From NCBI GenBank assembly GCA_963678305.2, contig CAXXVV010000011.1, positions 496,001 through 560,000 on the forward strand: a DNA stretch of 64,000 nucleotides. Direction: 5' to 3'. The notes under the pieces are model-generated. The model had not been told where the DNA came from. It saw only the letters and a program-made list of their open reading frames with translations, and searched no databases. The position numbers and the translations under genes were made by a program. Shown piece after piece: positions 17,276 through 26,591 of the stretch. The stretch comes from G963676655 sp963678305 (GTDB lineage Bacteria; Verrucomicrobiota; Lentisphaeria; Victivallales; Victivallaceae). Each line of letters begins with the position of its first letter. Positions within the stretch are counted from its first letter, which is position 1.

Positions 17276-18385
17276 TTATTTTTTTATGAATTTTCGTGTA
17301 ATCGCCAACAGCATTTCAACACGGTTTTCTTCTGTCGCTCTGCCAAAATGTGCGACACGAAATGATATGCTTTGTCCTTTTGAATTAAGCCTTTCTCCAC
17401 GTCCCACCATAAGATTATATTCATTCATGTAATATGAACGAAAATCCTCAGCAGTATATTTATCCGGAACTATAAACTCAGTAACAACCGGAGACGCGCA
17501 TTCAGGTCTTGCTCCAAGTTTAAAGCCGAGTTCTAAAAAGTTTTTCTTCAGGTATTCTCCTGTCTGCTTAAAGCGTTTTTCCCTGTTTTCGATTTTTTCA
17601 TCAATAATTTGATCGACCATCCAGTCCATCGCCCACAGCGTATTAGTGGCGCCGGTTATTGGCTGGGGATGCCAGTCACCTCGATTTTCAAGACTCTTAC
17701 GCCATATTTCAAGATCAAGAACATAAGGGACTTTGCGATTTATCATTTTTTTCAGGTAATCTTGAGCTCGTTTACTCAAGGCAATCGGAGCGAGGCCGGG
17801 AGGTAATTCCAGACATTTCTGAGACGCTCCTGCAACCACATCCGCGCCACACTGGTCCATGTCTATCAGCATGCCTCCAACCGCGGAAATCGAATCGACT
17901 AAAAGCAATGCGTCAAATTCCCGGGCAATTTTACCCAACGGACTAAGTTCATTTACACTGGCGGTTGAACTTTCATTATGTGTGACATAGATAAATTGGG
18001 GACTGTGTCTTTTCATTTCTTTATAAATCAGGTCGTAATTAATTATTTCCCCCGGCGTCCCCTTGACTGAAATAAACGGGATACCAAGATTTTTCAGATT
18101 GCTTTCAGCATAATTCCCGAAACTGCCGTTATTAATGACCAGAACAGATTTTTCAGGCTGACAAAAGCTTGCGAGCATCATGTTAACAGCCATAGTACCG
18201 CTGCCATTTGCGATATGTACAATACCTTTTTCCGTACCAAAAAGGTATTTGCATTTTTCTATCAAGTTCAAATAGAAAGCAGGGAAATCACCTTCATAAT
18301 GAGGCACAACATGCATAGCGCAACGTTTCAGTACTTCATCCGGGGGATCAATTGGTCCCGGAATCATCATTATTGGAACATTCAT
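17276..18385 (-). CDS. Class V pyridoxal-phosphate aminotransferase
   Basis: The 369 residues match the alanine-glyoxylate/serine-glyoxylate aminotransferase group of fold-type I PLP enzymes. MIPGPIDPPDEVL at the N-terminus is the usual opening. The phosphate loop is ANGSGTMAVNMM (about 60-71). Asp164 in LLVDSISAVGG contacts the PLP ring nitrogen, and Lys190 in VAGASQKCLELPPG is the Schiff-base lysine. It is cytoplasmic. The amino acceptor (glyoxylate, pyruvate or a sugar-derived oxo acid) cannot be told. It sits in the middle of a glycoside hydrolase locus, 58 bp downstream of the gene for a GH42-like secreted enzyme, which is unusual company. AAAAAAGG precedes ATG 18385. Confidence 0.9.
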   Translation of the reverse strand: MNVPIMMIPGPIDPPDEVLKRCAMHVVPHYEGDFPAFYLNLIEKCKYLFGTEKGIVHIANGSGTMAVNMMLASFCQPEKSVLVINNGSFGNYAESNLKNLGIPFISVKGTPGEIINYDLIYKEMKRHSPQFIYVTHNESSTASVNELSPLGKIAREFDALLLVDSISAVGGMLIDMDQCGADVVAGASQKCLELPPGLAPIALSKRAQDYLKKMINRKVPYVLDLEIWRKSLENRGDWHPQPITGATNTLWAMDWMVDQIIDEKIENREKRFKQTGEYLKKNFLELGFKLGARPECASPVVTEFIVPDKYTAEDFRSYYMNEYNLMVGRGERLNSKGQSISFRVAHFGRATEENRVEMLLAITRKFIKK

Positions 18386-18443
18386 TATTCTTAAATTTAC
18401 CTTTTTTCTTGAGCACCTGAATCCGTTAAACTTTTTTAGGAAT

Positions 18444-21400
18444 TCACTTTTTTGTTTGTTGATTGGCTGAAAATCTGCCGTTTTGTTTTGAGTTATCGAT
18501 CCGGAAAATCAGTGTTTGGGGTTTGGCGGAGGAAAAACTGATCCGGTCTTTTATTTGCGGTTTATCATTTGAAGCCGGATATAGCCGTCTGACCGTTGCT
18601 TTGCCCGGCAGAGTTAAAGTTCTCAACCCTGACCGGGGACTGGTATGAATTGCCAGATAGTCATGACATGCGTAAACCGCGTCGTCGTCGCGCGAATATA
18701 TATGCACTCCGGCTTTTTCCGCGATACGCCGCAGCCAGGGGGCCGGCAATGCCGGTATTGTGCAGAAATATGATGTATAACCGTTTACTTTTTTCATGAC
18801 GAATCCCGGTTGTTGACTGTTTTGCAGCGTCCCGATGACTTTAGCGGCTTTATCAGAACTGAAAAACACCGGTTTTACCGTGACGCCCTTCGGCATGCCG
18901 AATGTTGCGTTTTGGCCCGGCAGCAGCGGGTTGTTATCAGGAATATTGATATCCACCGGACTTGAAGTTGAACTTGACGCAATCGCGATTCCCGTCAACT
19001 CTTTCATGGCGGTCAAAGAGACACCTTTGCCGGAAATATAACCGGGAGCGTAGAACCACAGGGCGGCGGCATGGTTTATGGCCAGTTTGCGCTGAATCGC
19101 ATTCCGCTCGGGGCCGGTCAGATACCAGGCATTGAGGAATATGTAGAGTTTATAGTCCGGCATATCGGAATTCAAAAAATCATCGACGAGATATTCATCA
19201 AACGGTGCGCCTAGTCTGGCTATTGCCTCGCGCTGGCAGAGGATGGCGCGTTCCATTACCGTGTCGGCTTTGCCGCGTGGTTTCAATTGCCGCAGATAGA
19301 GCAGGGAGCGATCGCTCATGACCATCGCGACTTCGCTGACTGAGCCGAGGTTGCCCTTGACCGCGTTCTGGCCGATCCGGTTGAGCCTGGCAATGGTTTG
19401 CAGTGAATGCAGATCGTCGTACCAGTAACGGTTGCCGCTACTGAGATTCAACCAGTAGAGTCCGGCCCCGGCGCACAGCGCTTTGGCGAATTCCCGGGCC
19501 ATGACTTCGTCGGTTTGGCGTGGAGCGCGAACCGAATACGCGTAGCCGGGTGGATTGGTCAGGTGGGTGCGGGTATCGTCTTCATTCAGCCATAATTTAT
19601 TATGGAGCCGGAGACAGGCCGGAGCCGGGTAATCAAAGCTGCCGGGGCTGCCGATGTCGCGAAAATTCCGGGCATAGGAGATCGGCCCGGCAAAATAATC
19701 GATATACGGAGAATTGATCGCCGCGCGCTGTTTGAGGTAACCGACCTGTTCGCCCAGAAAATGCGCTCCGAGATCAATAATATGACCGTAAAAAGCCATT
19801 GACAGCCGTTTGTTGCCGGTTTCCTCTTTGACGATTTTTCCATAGTAATTGATGCCGTCGCAGATAACGTCCGAAAGTGCTTCGGCGTAATCAATAGCCT
19901 GCCGGTTTTTCGCCGGGTCCCTGAATACCCCGCCTGAAGGCGCGATTCGTTCCTGACGCCCCGGTACTTCAGCGGATTCAAAGGTTACACGCTGATCCTG
20001 CCAGGCTTTTTGCAGGTTAGCGGCGGAATCGTATTTTTTCTTGAGCCAGGTTTTAAAATAGTTTTGCATCGGTTGACTGTAATCGCTCAATGTGTTCTTT
20101 TGCCCGGGATCGCTGCCGCCCCAGTAGTGCATCCATTGACCTTCTTCGCCCTCCCGGAAAAAATAGCCGATGACCCGGTCGGCGTAAGGTCCGGAATTGA
20201 TGTGACGGATCATTGCCCGCAGCATTTCTCCCGCAACCTGACGCCATTTTGCGGAAGCGAGGGACGGACTGGATAATTTACGGCCGGCATCCAGCATTGC
20301 CGATTCAGCCGGATATTTTTTCAGGAACCAGGTCAGCGCGGCTTTCCTCAAACTCGGCTTCATGACAATCAGCGCGTCCGGGTTGTTGCGGCATATTTCA
20401 AAAGCCATCCGGTCTATTTCGGTAAAGTCGAATCTGCCTTCGGCCGGACTGGTCGGGCTGGCATAGCAATGAACCATTTTGATCCCGGTTCCGGCAAAAG
20501 CCTGATTGTTGGCCGTTTCCATATCATAAGCGGCGTTTGAAGTATAAAACATGCTCCAGTAGGGCTTGTCGTTCAAGTGCAGGGTTGGAATACCATACAG
20601 TTTTTTTAGTTCGGCGGTCAACGGCCGCGGCCTGTAGTTGTTTGTGATGCGGACGACCGGCTGCCATTCCTGGCTGCCTTTCATCACTTTGCAATAGGGA
20701 ATATGTAGCGAGAACGTATAATCGCCGGGATACAATGCTCGATTCGCGAAAAACTTCACCTTCACCAGTGCGGTCCCCGGGGAATTTCCTCTGAGCGCAT
20801 TGGCAATTGTTCCAAGTTTGTCGTTGATAAAGAGATGGCCGTTGCGCGCCACGCGAAAATATACCGGCAGTTGTTTATCTATTTTAGCCGGAATTTCCAG
20901 CTCAAAGGCAAGCTCTGTTGCCTTTCCGGTCGTTAGTTTTGCCGGCAATGGATTGTTTTTCAGAAGGATTGGCCGGCGCGGAGAACAAATTTTATATGGC
21001 ACGGGGCCCCAGACGCCGTCCGGAGGCACGCCCAGTCGGACGCTTTTGGTCCATTGCGAGTCGTCAAATTGCAATTTCAACCAGCCCGGCTGTTGTTGTC
21101 CGGTTGATTTCCAGGATTCGTCGGTGATAATTTTTTGCGAGTCGCCCGACTGGTAATTTACATCTATTTCCGCTAATACCCCGGCCGCGTAACGATCCTG
21201 TTTGATCGCGGCGGTAATGATGTTCTCTCCTTGAACCAGTTTCCCGGTTATTTCACAACGCACCGGCTGGTTCCAGGCGGAATTGGAAATCAAGCGCTGG
21301 CCGTTAAGATAAAAGACGGCGCAGTCATCGCCGGTCCCCTGGAAAAAGGCCCGATCGACACTGCCTTTTACCGTGAAGGTTTTCCGGAAATAACGGTTGA

Positions 21401-22355
21401 TATGTTCCACCCGTTGTTTGGTAAACCAGATCCATGAGGCCCGCCAGTTTTCCGTGATCTCCGGAGTGGTGTAAAGTTTCAGATCGCTGATTTCCGGGGA
21501 GTTTTTGAATTCGATTAACAACTTTCTGGTTTCAGGCAGTTTATCCGCAGCAACTTCCCGGTAGAATGAATCCGGAATTTGCCCCGGACTAAAATCTCCG
21601 GCCGAAATCCATTGCCGGGAGCGATCACTCCAGTAAGACAGCCGGAAAGGTTTTGCGTTGTCATCGTTTTTGAATTTCAGGACCAATGCGGATATTTTGC
21701 GGAAATTGCGCCAGCTCAGTTCCAGTATCCGGCTTTTGCCGGAAGTTGAAGCGGTTTTAAAATTCACTGTCTGTTCCGACGGCAGTTCTTTGATAAACAT
21801 TTTATTGCTGATTTCAGTTGTTCCGGGGCGGGGTGCAAGCGGCTTTCCAAAGCTGAGCCGGACATCATCGAACCAGGCGGCTCCGGTCTCTTTAGCCGCG
21901 CCCCTGGCAGGTTGCAGGATTATTCTGTATGACGCTGTTTTAGCCGGAATAGAAGCGGCGGGAATAAGGCAGCGCAGTTTGGTCCATTCCGGTGCTTTGG
22001 TCCCCGTACTGGAGAAACTTTTCAGCCTTTTACCGGCGGCGTCATAAAAAGACATAAACATAACGGCTTGCGACGTTACTTTGCCATCGGTTTTGCACCA
22101 ACCGGTCAGTTCATAATCACAGCCGGGACGCAGAGCAAAAGGCTTGCTTATGGCATATACTCCGCCTTTAATGCTGTCGTCGACAACTTTCAACGCCGGT
22201 GGATTTTTCTTTCCGGCGGTGATGTCCAGTGTCCATTTGCCGCCCCATTCACCGCGAGCTTTTGCAAAATCAAAATTCTGAGATGCCGAAATGGCGGACA
22301 AACATGAAAATGCCAGCAAAAATTGTAAAATTCCGGGGAAAAATATCGGTTTCAT
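18444..22355 (-). CDS. Very large secreted GH42-like glycosidase with multiple binding domains
   Basis: This 1303-residue protein starts MKPIFFPGILQFLLAFSCLS with probable cleavage after SAISA. Segments in order are: a CBM-like jelly roll (about 25-170, ending AAWFDDVRLSFG); a second sandwich (about 190-300); a rhamnosidase/GH2-type sugar-binding domain (about 310-450, WRASWIWFTKQRVEHINRYF); a short linker domain; and a TIM barrel from about 590 (LNDKPYWSMFYTSNAAYD). In the barrel, GYFFREGEEGQWMHYW offers a candidate acid/base Glu, and LWLNEDDTRTHLTNP a nucleophile Glu in the context shared with the protein at 10014. A flavodoxin-like domain (YKLYIFLNAWYLTGPERNAI) and a terminal beta-domain complete it. 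It probably acts outside the cytoplasm on galactoside or related linkages; the substrate is inferred only. Confidence 0.82.
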   Translation of the reverse strand: MKPIFFPGILQFLLAFSCLSAISASQNFDFAKARGEWGGKWTLDITAGKKNPPALKVVDDSIKGGVYAISKPFALRPGCDYELTGWCKTDGKVTSQAVMFMSFYDAAGKRLKSFSSTGTKAPEWTKLRCLIPAASIPAKTASYRIILQPARGAAKETGAAWFDDVRLSFGKPLAPRPGTTEISNKMFIKELPSEQTVNFKTASTSGKSRILELSWRNFRKISALVLKFKNDDNAKPFRLSYWSDRSRQWISAGDFSPGQIPDSFYREVAADKLPETRKLLIEFKNSPEISDLKLYTTPEITENWRASWIWFTKQRVEHINRYFRKTFTVKGSVDRAFFQGTGDDCAVFYLNGQRLISNSAWNQPVRCEITGKLVQGENIITAAIKQDRYAAGVLAEIDVNYQSGDSQKIITDESWKSTGQQQPGWLKLQFDDSQWTKSVRLGVPPDGVWGPVPYKICSPRRPILLKNNPLPAKLTTGKATELAFELEIPAKIDKQLPVYFRVARNGHLFINDKLGTIANALRGNSPGTALVKVKFFANRALYPGDYTFSLHIPYCKVMKGSQEWQPVVRITNNYRPRPLTAELKKLYGIPTLHLNDKPYWSMFYTSNAAYDMETANNQAFAGTGIKMVHCYASPTSPAEGRFDFTEIDRMAFEICRNNPDALIVMKPSLRKAALTWFLKKYPAESAMLDAGRKLSSPSLASAKWRQVAGEMLRAMIRHINSGPYADRVIGYFFREGEEGQWMHYWGGSDPGQKNTLSDYSQPMQNYFKTWLKKKYDSAANLQKAWQDQRVTFESAEVPGRQERIAPSGGVFRDPAKNRQAIDYAEALSDVICDGINYYGKIVKEETGNKRLSMAFYGHIIDLGAHFLGEQVGYLKQRAAINSPYIDYFAGPISYARNFRDIGSPGSFDYPAPACLRLHNKLWLNEDDTRTHLTNPPGYAYSVRAPRQTDEVMAREFAKALCAGAGLYWLNLSSGNRYWYDDLHSLQTIARLNRIGQNAVKGNLGSVSEVAMVMSDRSLLYLRQLKPRGKADTVMERAILCQREAIARLGAPFDEYLVDDFLNSDMPDYKLYIFLNAWYLTGPERNAIQRKLAINHAAALWFYAPGYISGKGVSLTAMKELTGIAIASSSTSSPVDINIPDNNPLLPGQNATFGMPKGVTVKPVFFSSDKAAKVIGTLQNSQQPGFVMKKVNGYTSYFCTIPALPAPWLRRIAEKAGVHIYSRDDDAVYACHDYLAIHTSPRSGLRTLTLPGKATVRRLYPASNDKPQIKDRISFSSAKPQTLIFRIDNSKQNGRFSANQQTKK

Positions 22356-22451
22356 AATTATAACTTAAGGTAAAATTATATTTAATTTGTTAAAATAATC
22401 CGGGTTGTCATGATGTTCAATCTTATCCCAGACAAATATGTTGAATCCGAG

Positions 22452-22473
22452 CCCCGGCCGCGAATGGCCGGGG
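22452..22473. repeat. GC-rich REP-like palindrome
   Basis: CCCCGGCC, loop GCGAAT, GGCCGGGG: a perfect 8-bp stem in the AT-rich gap between the pseudopilin and the GH42-like gene. There is no T-tract on either side. Shorter CCGGC/GCCGG stems occur near 44411-44424 and an imperfect one near 42229-42240, so it may be a dispersed element. Confidence 0.5.
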
Positions 22474-22504
22474 ATGACGTTCAGAAAAAACACTGTTACG
22501 AAAT

Positions 22505-23260
22505 TCAGTCTTTGGCTCGAGTCATTAAATGATCGACCGGGGCTGATCTGGATAAAACGCCGGGCAGTCCGCCGCCTGCTAAGGAGGATGCCTTGTGATA
22601 ACCGACATTACCGGCGGCAAAGAGGAAATTGACTCCGCTGTCATGCGGCCAGGCGTTCGGCAGATCAGGGAACCCGTGCCAGCCATTTGAAGTCCAGGCC
22701 GCGGCTCCGACCCATAGTGCAGCGGCAGCATCACCAATAATAATCGTGTCACTGGCAACCTGATGGCTCTTTAAAAATGGAATATTAGTCAATACGCTTG
22801 TCCCAAGCCCCTTGTCCATATTGTTATAGCCGTAATGTGTGCCGAGATCCTGCAGGGGGCGCCCGGCAACCCGGTAGAGGACCCCGGGACATTCGAGGAT
22901 GGTTCCCCGGTAGGAATTCTTAAGCGCGGGACTCTGAAAATAACCGTCGATGCCCCAGCCGTTCAGATTGCAGTATTGTCCCAGCACATACCAGCTGTAC
23001 CAGACATATTTGCCATTAGGGCTGGTTGTGTATGGCGGTCTGCAAGTCGGGATATATTCGTTGTAGTCGTTTTGGTACATCGCATAGGCGGTGCCCCACT
23101 GTTTGAGGTTGCTGGTGCATTTCGCCTTTTTAGCAGTGTCCCTTGCTTTACCCAGTGCGGGCAGCAGCATTGACGCCAGGATGGCAATGATCGCGATCAC
23201 AACCAGGAGTTCAATCAGCGTGAAAAAGCCAATTCTTCTTGTTTTCTTTCTGTGTTCCAT
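22505..23260 (-). CDS. Pseudopilin-like protein (degenerate H-X9-DG motif)
   Basis: The 251-residue protein starts MEHRKKTRRIGF and continues with the prepilin helix FTLIELLVVIAIIAILASML, then LPALGKARDTAKKAKC. An extra Phe stands between Gly and the FTLIE core, so the glycine is at -2 relative to the usual numbering. In the C-terminal motif HDSGVNFLFAAGNVGYH the expected DG is AG. AAAGGAGAAAGACGT is an excellent ribosome site for ATG 23260. The first 46 bp overlap the end of the GH106-like gene, whose protein tail is read through this ribosome site in another frame. It is probably co-transcribed with that gene from the promoter region at 26460-26590. Confidence 0.92.
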   Translation of the reverse strand: MEHRKKTRRIGFFTLIELLVVIAIIAILASMLLPALGKARDTAKKAKCTSNLKQWGTAYAMYQNDYNEYIPTCRPPYTTSPNGKYVWYSWYVLGQYCNLNGWGIDGYFQSPALKNSYRGTILECPGVLYRVAGRPLQDLGTHYGYNNMDKGLGTSVLTNIPFLKSHQVASDTIIIGDAAAALWVGAAAWTSNGWHGFPDLPNAWPHDSGVNFLFAAGNVGYHKASSLAGGGLPGVLSRSAPVDHLMTRAKD

Positions 23261-26200
23261 ACGTCTTTCTCCTTTTTTGTAGAGTTTGGTTTTTGGGTCA
23301 ATTCGGTTTGATTAACTTCTTTTATATGTAATACAGGAGGACAAATAAGGCCGCAAGGCGCCAGAATATAATCATCGGTCCATTCGTCATCCCTGGTGAT
23401 AAAGTCCCACGGCGTTACAAAGTGCGGATTACGGTTGGCCCAATGCAGCGGGCCGTGCGAGTTTCGGCAATGTCCAAACACTTCAACCGTCAGTTCATTT
23501 TTGTCAGTATCAAGATAATCGGTAATGTCGACTTCCTGATATTTATGATAAATTACTCCGGCGGCTTGTCCGTTAACCAGGACTCTTACCGCGGCGCCGC
23601 TAAATTCCGGGGTGGCGGCGGACATCCGGCAGTCCGCTCTGGATATGCTGCCCAGATAATATTTGTATCTTACCGAACCGGCATAGAACGGCAGGCCCTG
23701 CTTCGTCCAGTCACCGGGTTCGAGTTTTGTTACCGGGGCGGTCATTTCCGGAATACCGCCGGCAAGTTCAACCCCGAAATCGCCCAGCAGAAATACGGTT
23801 TCAAGTCCTGAAAAATCATAGGTATATTCGCAGCTCAAGGTCAAAGTGTTTTTACCGGAACGTAAAATTGCGGGAGACAGGGAGATTTTCCGCATTGATA
23901 CATCGTGCCACCAGCCGCAATCCGCAGTCATGTCGATCTGCTGTCCATTTAGTTCAATCGAAAAGCGTTCGGGTGTTTCGGTAGCCAGAAAAATTTTTAC
24001 GGGAAGATCTTTTATATTGAATCTATGACACAGTTCCACTTTGACAGGAACCGTGTCGCAATCCTCTTTTTTTCTTACCCACGGCTGCTTGCCGCGAGCG
24101 GCGCGGAACGCTAATCCCATAACACTTCTTACTTCCTGATCGATCCGCAGGATTTCATCGGCGGGATGCCATTCGCCATGGCCAATCCGGTATTCCGGCC
24201 GGTCCAGCACAAACACGTTGTCCTCGGACAGTTCGACCGGACATTTCTGATTGATAAAAGTGGTATTCCTGGACGGGAGGTAAACGCTCCTGACCGGGTA
24301 CAACATGCTCAAACCGCGTTTTTTGGGAAGCACAAACAGTCTGCTCTGTAACGGCTCCAATCTTGTCTGCATCATTTTGCTTGTAAATTCGGTCTGGTTG
24401 ATCCGCCATATTGAGCCGTTATCGGCATCCAGTTCAAGCGGGGTGTCTTTGCATTCGTTGAACAGCCGGATATTAACGCAATCGAATGACGCCCGTCGCT
24501 CCGCCACTTTCAGGCTGTCGCGTAAATCGCCTTTCAATTGTTTTCTGTCATGGCCGGTATTACAGATGAACAAACTGTAATAGTCTTCACATTCCCGCAA
24601 TTGATAAAGAATTGTTGGAATTTCTTTGCCGTTAGCTCCGGTTATCGATACGCGGCGGACTTTCTCGTTCAACGCTGAATTAAGTTTTGAAGCATAAACC
24701 GGATTCGGCAGGAGAACGCATTGCCCGGCAAATTCAGCCGCGACATCAGACTCTTTGCCATCGACCAGTTCAGGCGGCTCGCCGGCAAACACCACCATCC
24801 CTCCATTTTTCCGGAAGTCTTGAAGAATTTTCAGCGTACTTTTCCTGATGGTCAGAAGTTCCGGAACCAGGACTGCTTTATATTCCGCGTCTCCAATTTT
24901 TAGCACAGCCGGCTCATTCCGGGATGAAATTTTTGTGTGACGGCTTAATATCTCCTCATCGCCATAATCGAAATCCAAATGCATGCTGAGTAACTGGTCT
25001 CGCAGGCGCATCAACCGGTTGTCGTATTTCGCCACTTCCGGGTCGTTGCGCCAGTTCTTCTTCATTTTAAGCCACATGCTTTCGTTCGGATGAATGACCA
25101 ACAGGTCGCGAACTTCCCGGCCTTCCGACATAATCATATTCAACCGGGCAAAGTAATCCTCCACACCGGAATAAACTTCCCACCACGGTGACTGATGCAG
25201 GATGCTGGCCGGATAATCGCGTTTGGCTTCGCCTTGCATAGAGTACCATGATAAATGCTGCGCCCGCATATTTACGCCAAGGGCAACCTGCCAGTCGCCA
25301 AGCGCACGGTGCCCGCCAAGACTGAAATCCCATCCGGTGCAGCCGTAAGTTTCCGTCAGCCGCCATTTGCGACCGAACTGCCGCGCCGCCGAACTAACCT
25401 GCTTGGCTGTATCATAATTGCGGAACATTTCAGTCAATTGGTCGATTCCGGGAATCTGCATGTGTTCATAAAAACGCATACAACTGCCGATGCAACTGGA
25501 CTGGGCGCTCAGGGAATCTTCATTCATCACATGCCCGGTGAAATTCAATCCGTGGGCCTCGCACCATGTTCCAATCTGTTCAGCGAAGGCCTTGACAAAC
25601 ATTGCGGTAACGCAGTCGAAATAATGATAACGAGCCCGGAACGGCATTGCTGTTTCAAGGTTAAAAAACAATTCCGGCAGATGGTCGACAATATCATAAC
25701 CGCAGCGTTCAGTAAATACCTCAGGCAGTTTATCACTCCACGCTATCGAACATTTTCCGCTGTTTTCCTCAAAAGCATAAGCGAAATACGGTTCGTCGCT
25801 GAAGATCCCGGGGATAATGCTACCAAACTTGTCCCCGACTTCTTTAAGGTATTTTTCGTGGGTTACGTCAATGAACTTCCGGACCGCTTCGATACTTAGC
25901 ACGTCCAGATAAGCCTGACCGTTGAACCAGTCTTCATCGTCCATCGTTTTAACGTAAAAATGAAGCAGCTTTTCATTGGCGTTCAGTTCCTTCGGCGAGA
26001 ATTCAAGCGGCAGACGACGCGCTTTAGCGTAAACGCCGTTTTTGACCGTTGCCGCGAACAATGCGGTTGATGCGGGAGTAATCGCAAGCGCGTCGAAAGA
26101 GTCGCATTCTTCCAGCATCAGCAGTTTGCGACGATACTGATGATCTGAAGTGACCATACCGCCGGCCGCGCCGGAGGGCCAGCGGTCCTCATCATACAAC

Positions 26201-26454
26201 CAGGCTTTTAAGCCGTTTTTTTCCGCTTCGTCGGCACACGCTTTCACGCAGTCAAACCATTCTTTGCCCAGGTATTCAGTCGCCAGGCCTACCCGTGAAT
26301 GCATAAAAAAGCCGCCGAGTCCCATTTGTTTCATAACCCGGATCTGACGGCGCAGTTCACTAATGTCGAGCTTCCCGTTCCAGGCCCAGAACGGAATCCC
26401 GCGGTACTGCGCGTCCGGTTGATTGAAATCTTTAAAATATTCTTTATTATTCAT
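23215..26454 (-). CDS. GH106-like glycosyl hydrolase (putative alpha-L-rhamnosidase)
   Basis: The 1079-residue protein has the typical GH106-type opening: PFWAWNGKLDISELRRQIRV, then GLGGFFMHSRVGL and KAWLYDEDRWPSGAAGG, marking a TIM barrel over the first 430 residues or so. A flavodoxin/Rossmann-like segment follows (VVFAGEPPELVDG). Toward the C-terminus is a GH2-type sugar-binding sandwich (LEPGDWTKQGLPFYAGSVRY). No signal peptide is visible. GH106 enzymes remove L-rhamnose from RG-II or flavonoid-type glycans; the assignment here is to the family type, not to a characterised substrate. The last 25 or so residues (from about PNSTKKEKDVW) are encoded by the ribosome site and start of the next gene and look non-conserved. 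It is the first gene of the minus-strand locus, divergent from an AraC regulator. Confidence 0.87.
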   Translation of the reverse strand: MNNKEYFKDFNQPDAQYRGIPFWAWNGKLDISELRRQIRVMKQMGLGGFFMHSRVGLATEYLGKEWFDCVKACADEAEKNGLKAWLYDEDRWPSGAAGGMVTSDHQYRRKLLMLEECDSFDALAITPASTALFAATVKNGVYAKARRLPLEFSPKELNANEKLLHFYVKTMDDEDWFNGQAYLDVLSIEAVRKFIDVTHEKYLKEVGDKFGSIIPGIFSDEPYFAYAFEENSGKCSIAWSDKLPEVFTERCGYDIVDHLPELFFNLETAMPFRARYHYFDCVTAMFVKAFAEQIGTWCEAHGLNFTGHVMNEDSLSAQSSCIGSCMRFYEHMQIPGIDQLTEMFRNYDTAKQVSSAARQFGRKWRLTETYGCTGWDFSLGGHRALGDWQVALGVNMRAQHLSWYSMQGEAKRDYPASILHQSPWWEVYSGVEDYFARLNMIMSEGREVRDLLVIHPNESMWLKMKKNWRNDPEVAKYDNRLMRLRDQLLSMHLDFDYGDEEILSRHTKISSRNEPAVLKIGDAEYKAVLVPELLTIRKSTLKILQDFRKNGGMVVFAGEPPELVDGKESDVAAEFAGQCVLLPNPVYASKLNSALNEKVRRVSITGANGKEIPTILYQLRECEDYYSLFICNTGHDRKQLKGDLRDSLKVAERRASFDCVNIRLFNECKDTPLELDADNGSIWRINQTEFTSKMMQTRLEPLQSRLFVLPKKRGLSMLYPVRSVYLPSRNTTFINQKCPVELSEDNVFVLDRPEYRIGHGEWHPADEILRIDQEVRSVMGLAFRAARGKQPWVRKKEDCDTVPVKVELCHRFNIKDLPVKIFLATETPERFSIELNGQQIDMTADCGWWHDVSMRKISLSPAILRSGKNTLTLSCEYTYDFSGLETVFLLGDFGVELAGGIPEMTAPVTKLEPGDWTKQGLPFYAGSVRYKYYLGSISRADCRMSAATPEFSGAAVRVLVNGQAAGVIYHKYQEVDITDYLDTDKNELTVEVFGHCRNSHGPLHWANRNPHFVTPWDFITRDDEWTDDYILAPCGLICPPVLHIKEVNQTELTQKPNSTKKEKDVWNTERKQEELAFSR

Positions 26455-26523
26455 AATCTTATCTATTATATTCGGTAATTGCGTATTTGCATATTATTTT
26501 ATAGCAAAAAAAGCATAAAAACC

Positions 26524-26564
26524 TTGACTATTTAGCCAAAAGCGGGTATTATTTAGCCAAAAGC
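26524..26564 (+). promoter_or_regulatory. Sigma-70-type promoter overlapped by a 21-bp-period direct repeat (AraC operator candidate)
   Basis: TTGACT at 26524-26529 and TATTAT at 26547-26552 are separated by 17 bp, facing the AraC gene at 26592. TATTTAGCCAAAAGC occurs perfectly twice, at 26529-26543 and 26550-26564, giving a 21-bp repeat period (two helix turns). One copy fills the spacer and the other starts in the -10 box. This spacing is like tandem AraC half-sites, so the regulator may bind here, repress itself and control the divergent GH106-like gene. A TATAAT for the minus-strand gene lies at 26470-26465 with a poor -35, as expected for an activated promoter. Confidence 0.72.
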
Positions 26565-26591
26565 CGTTTTTTTACTGGAAGGTCCGATTTT

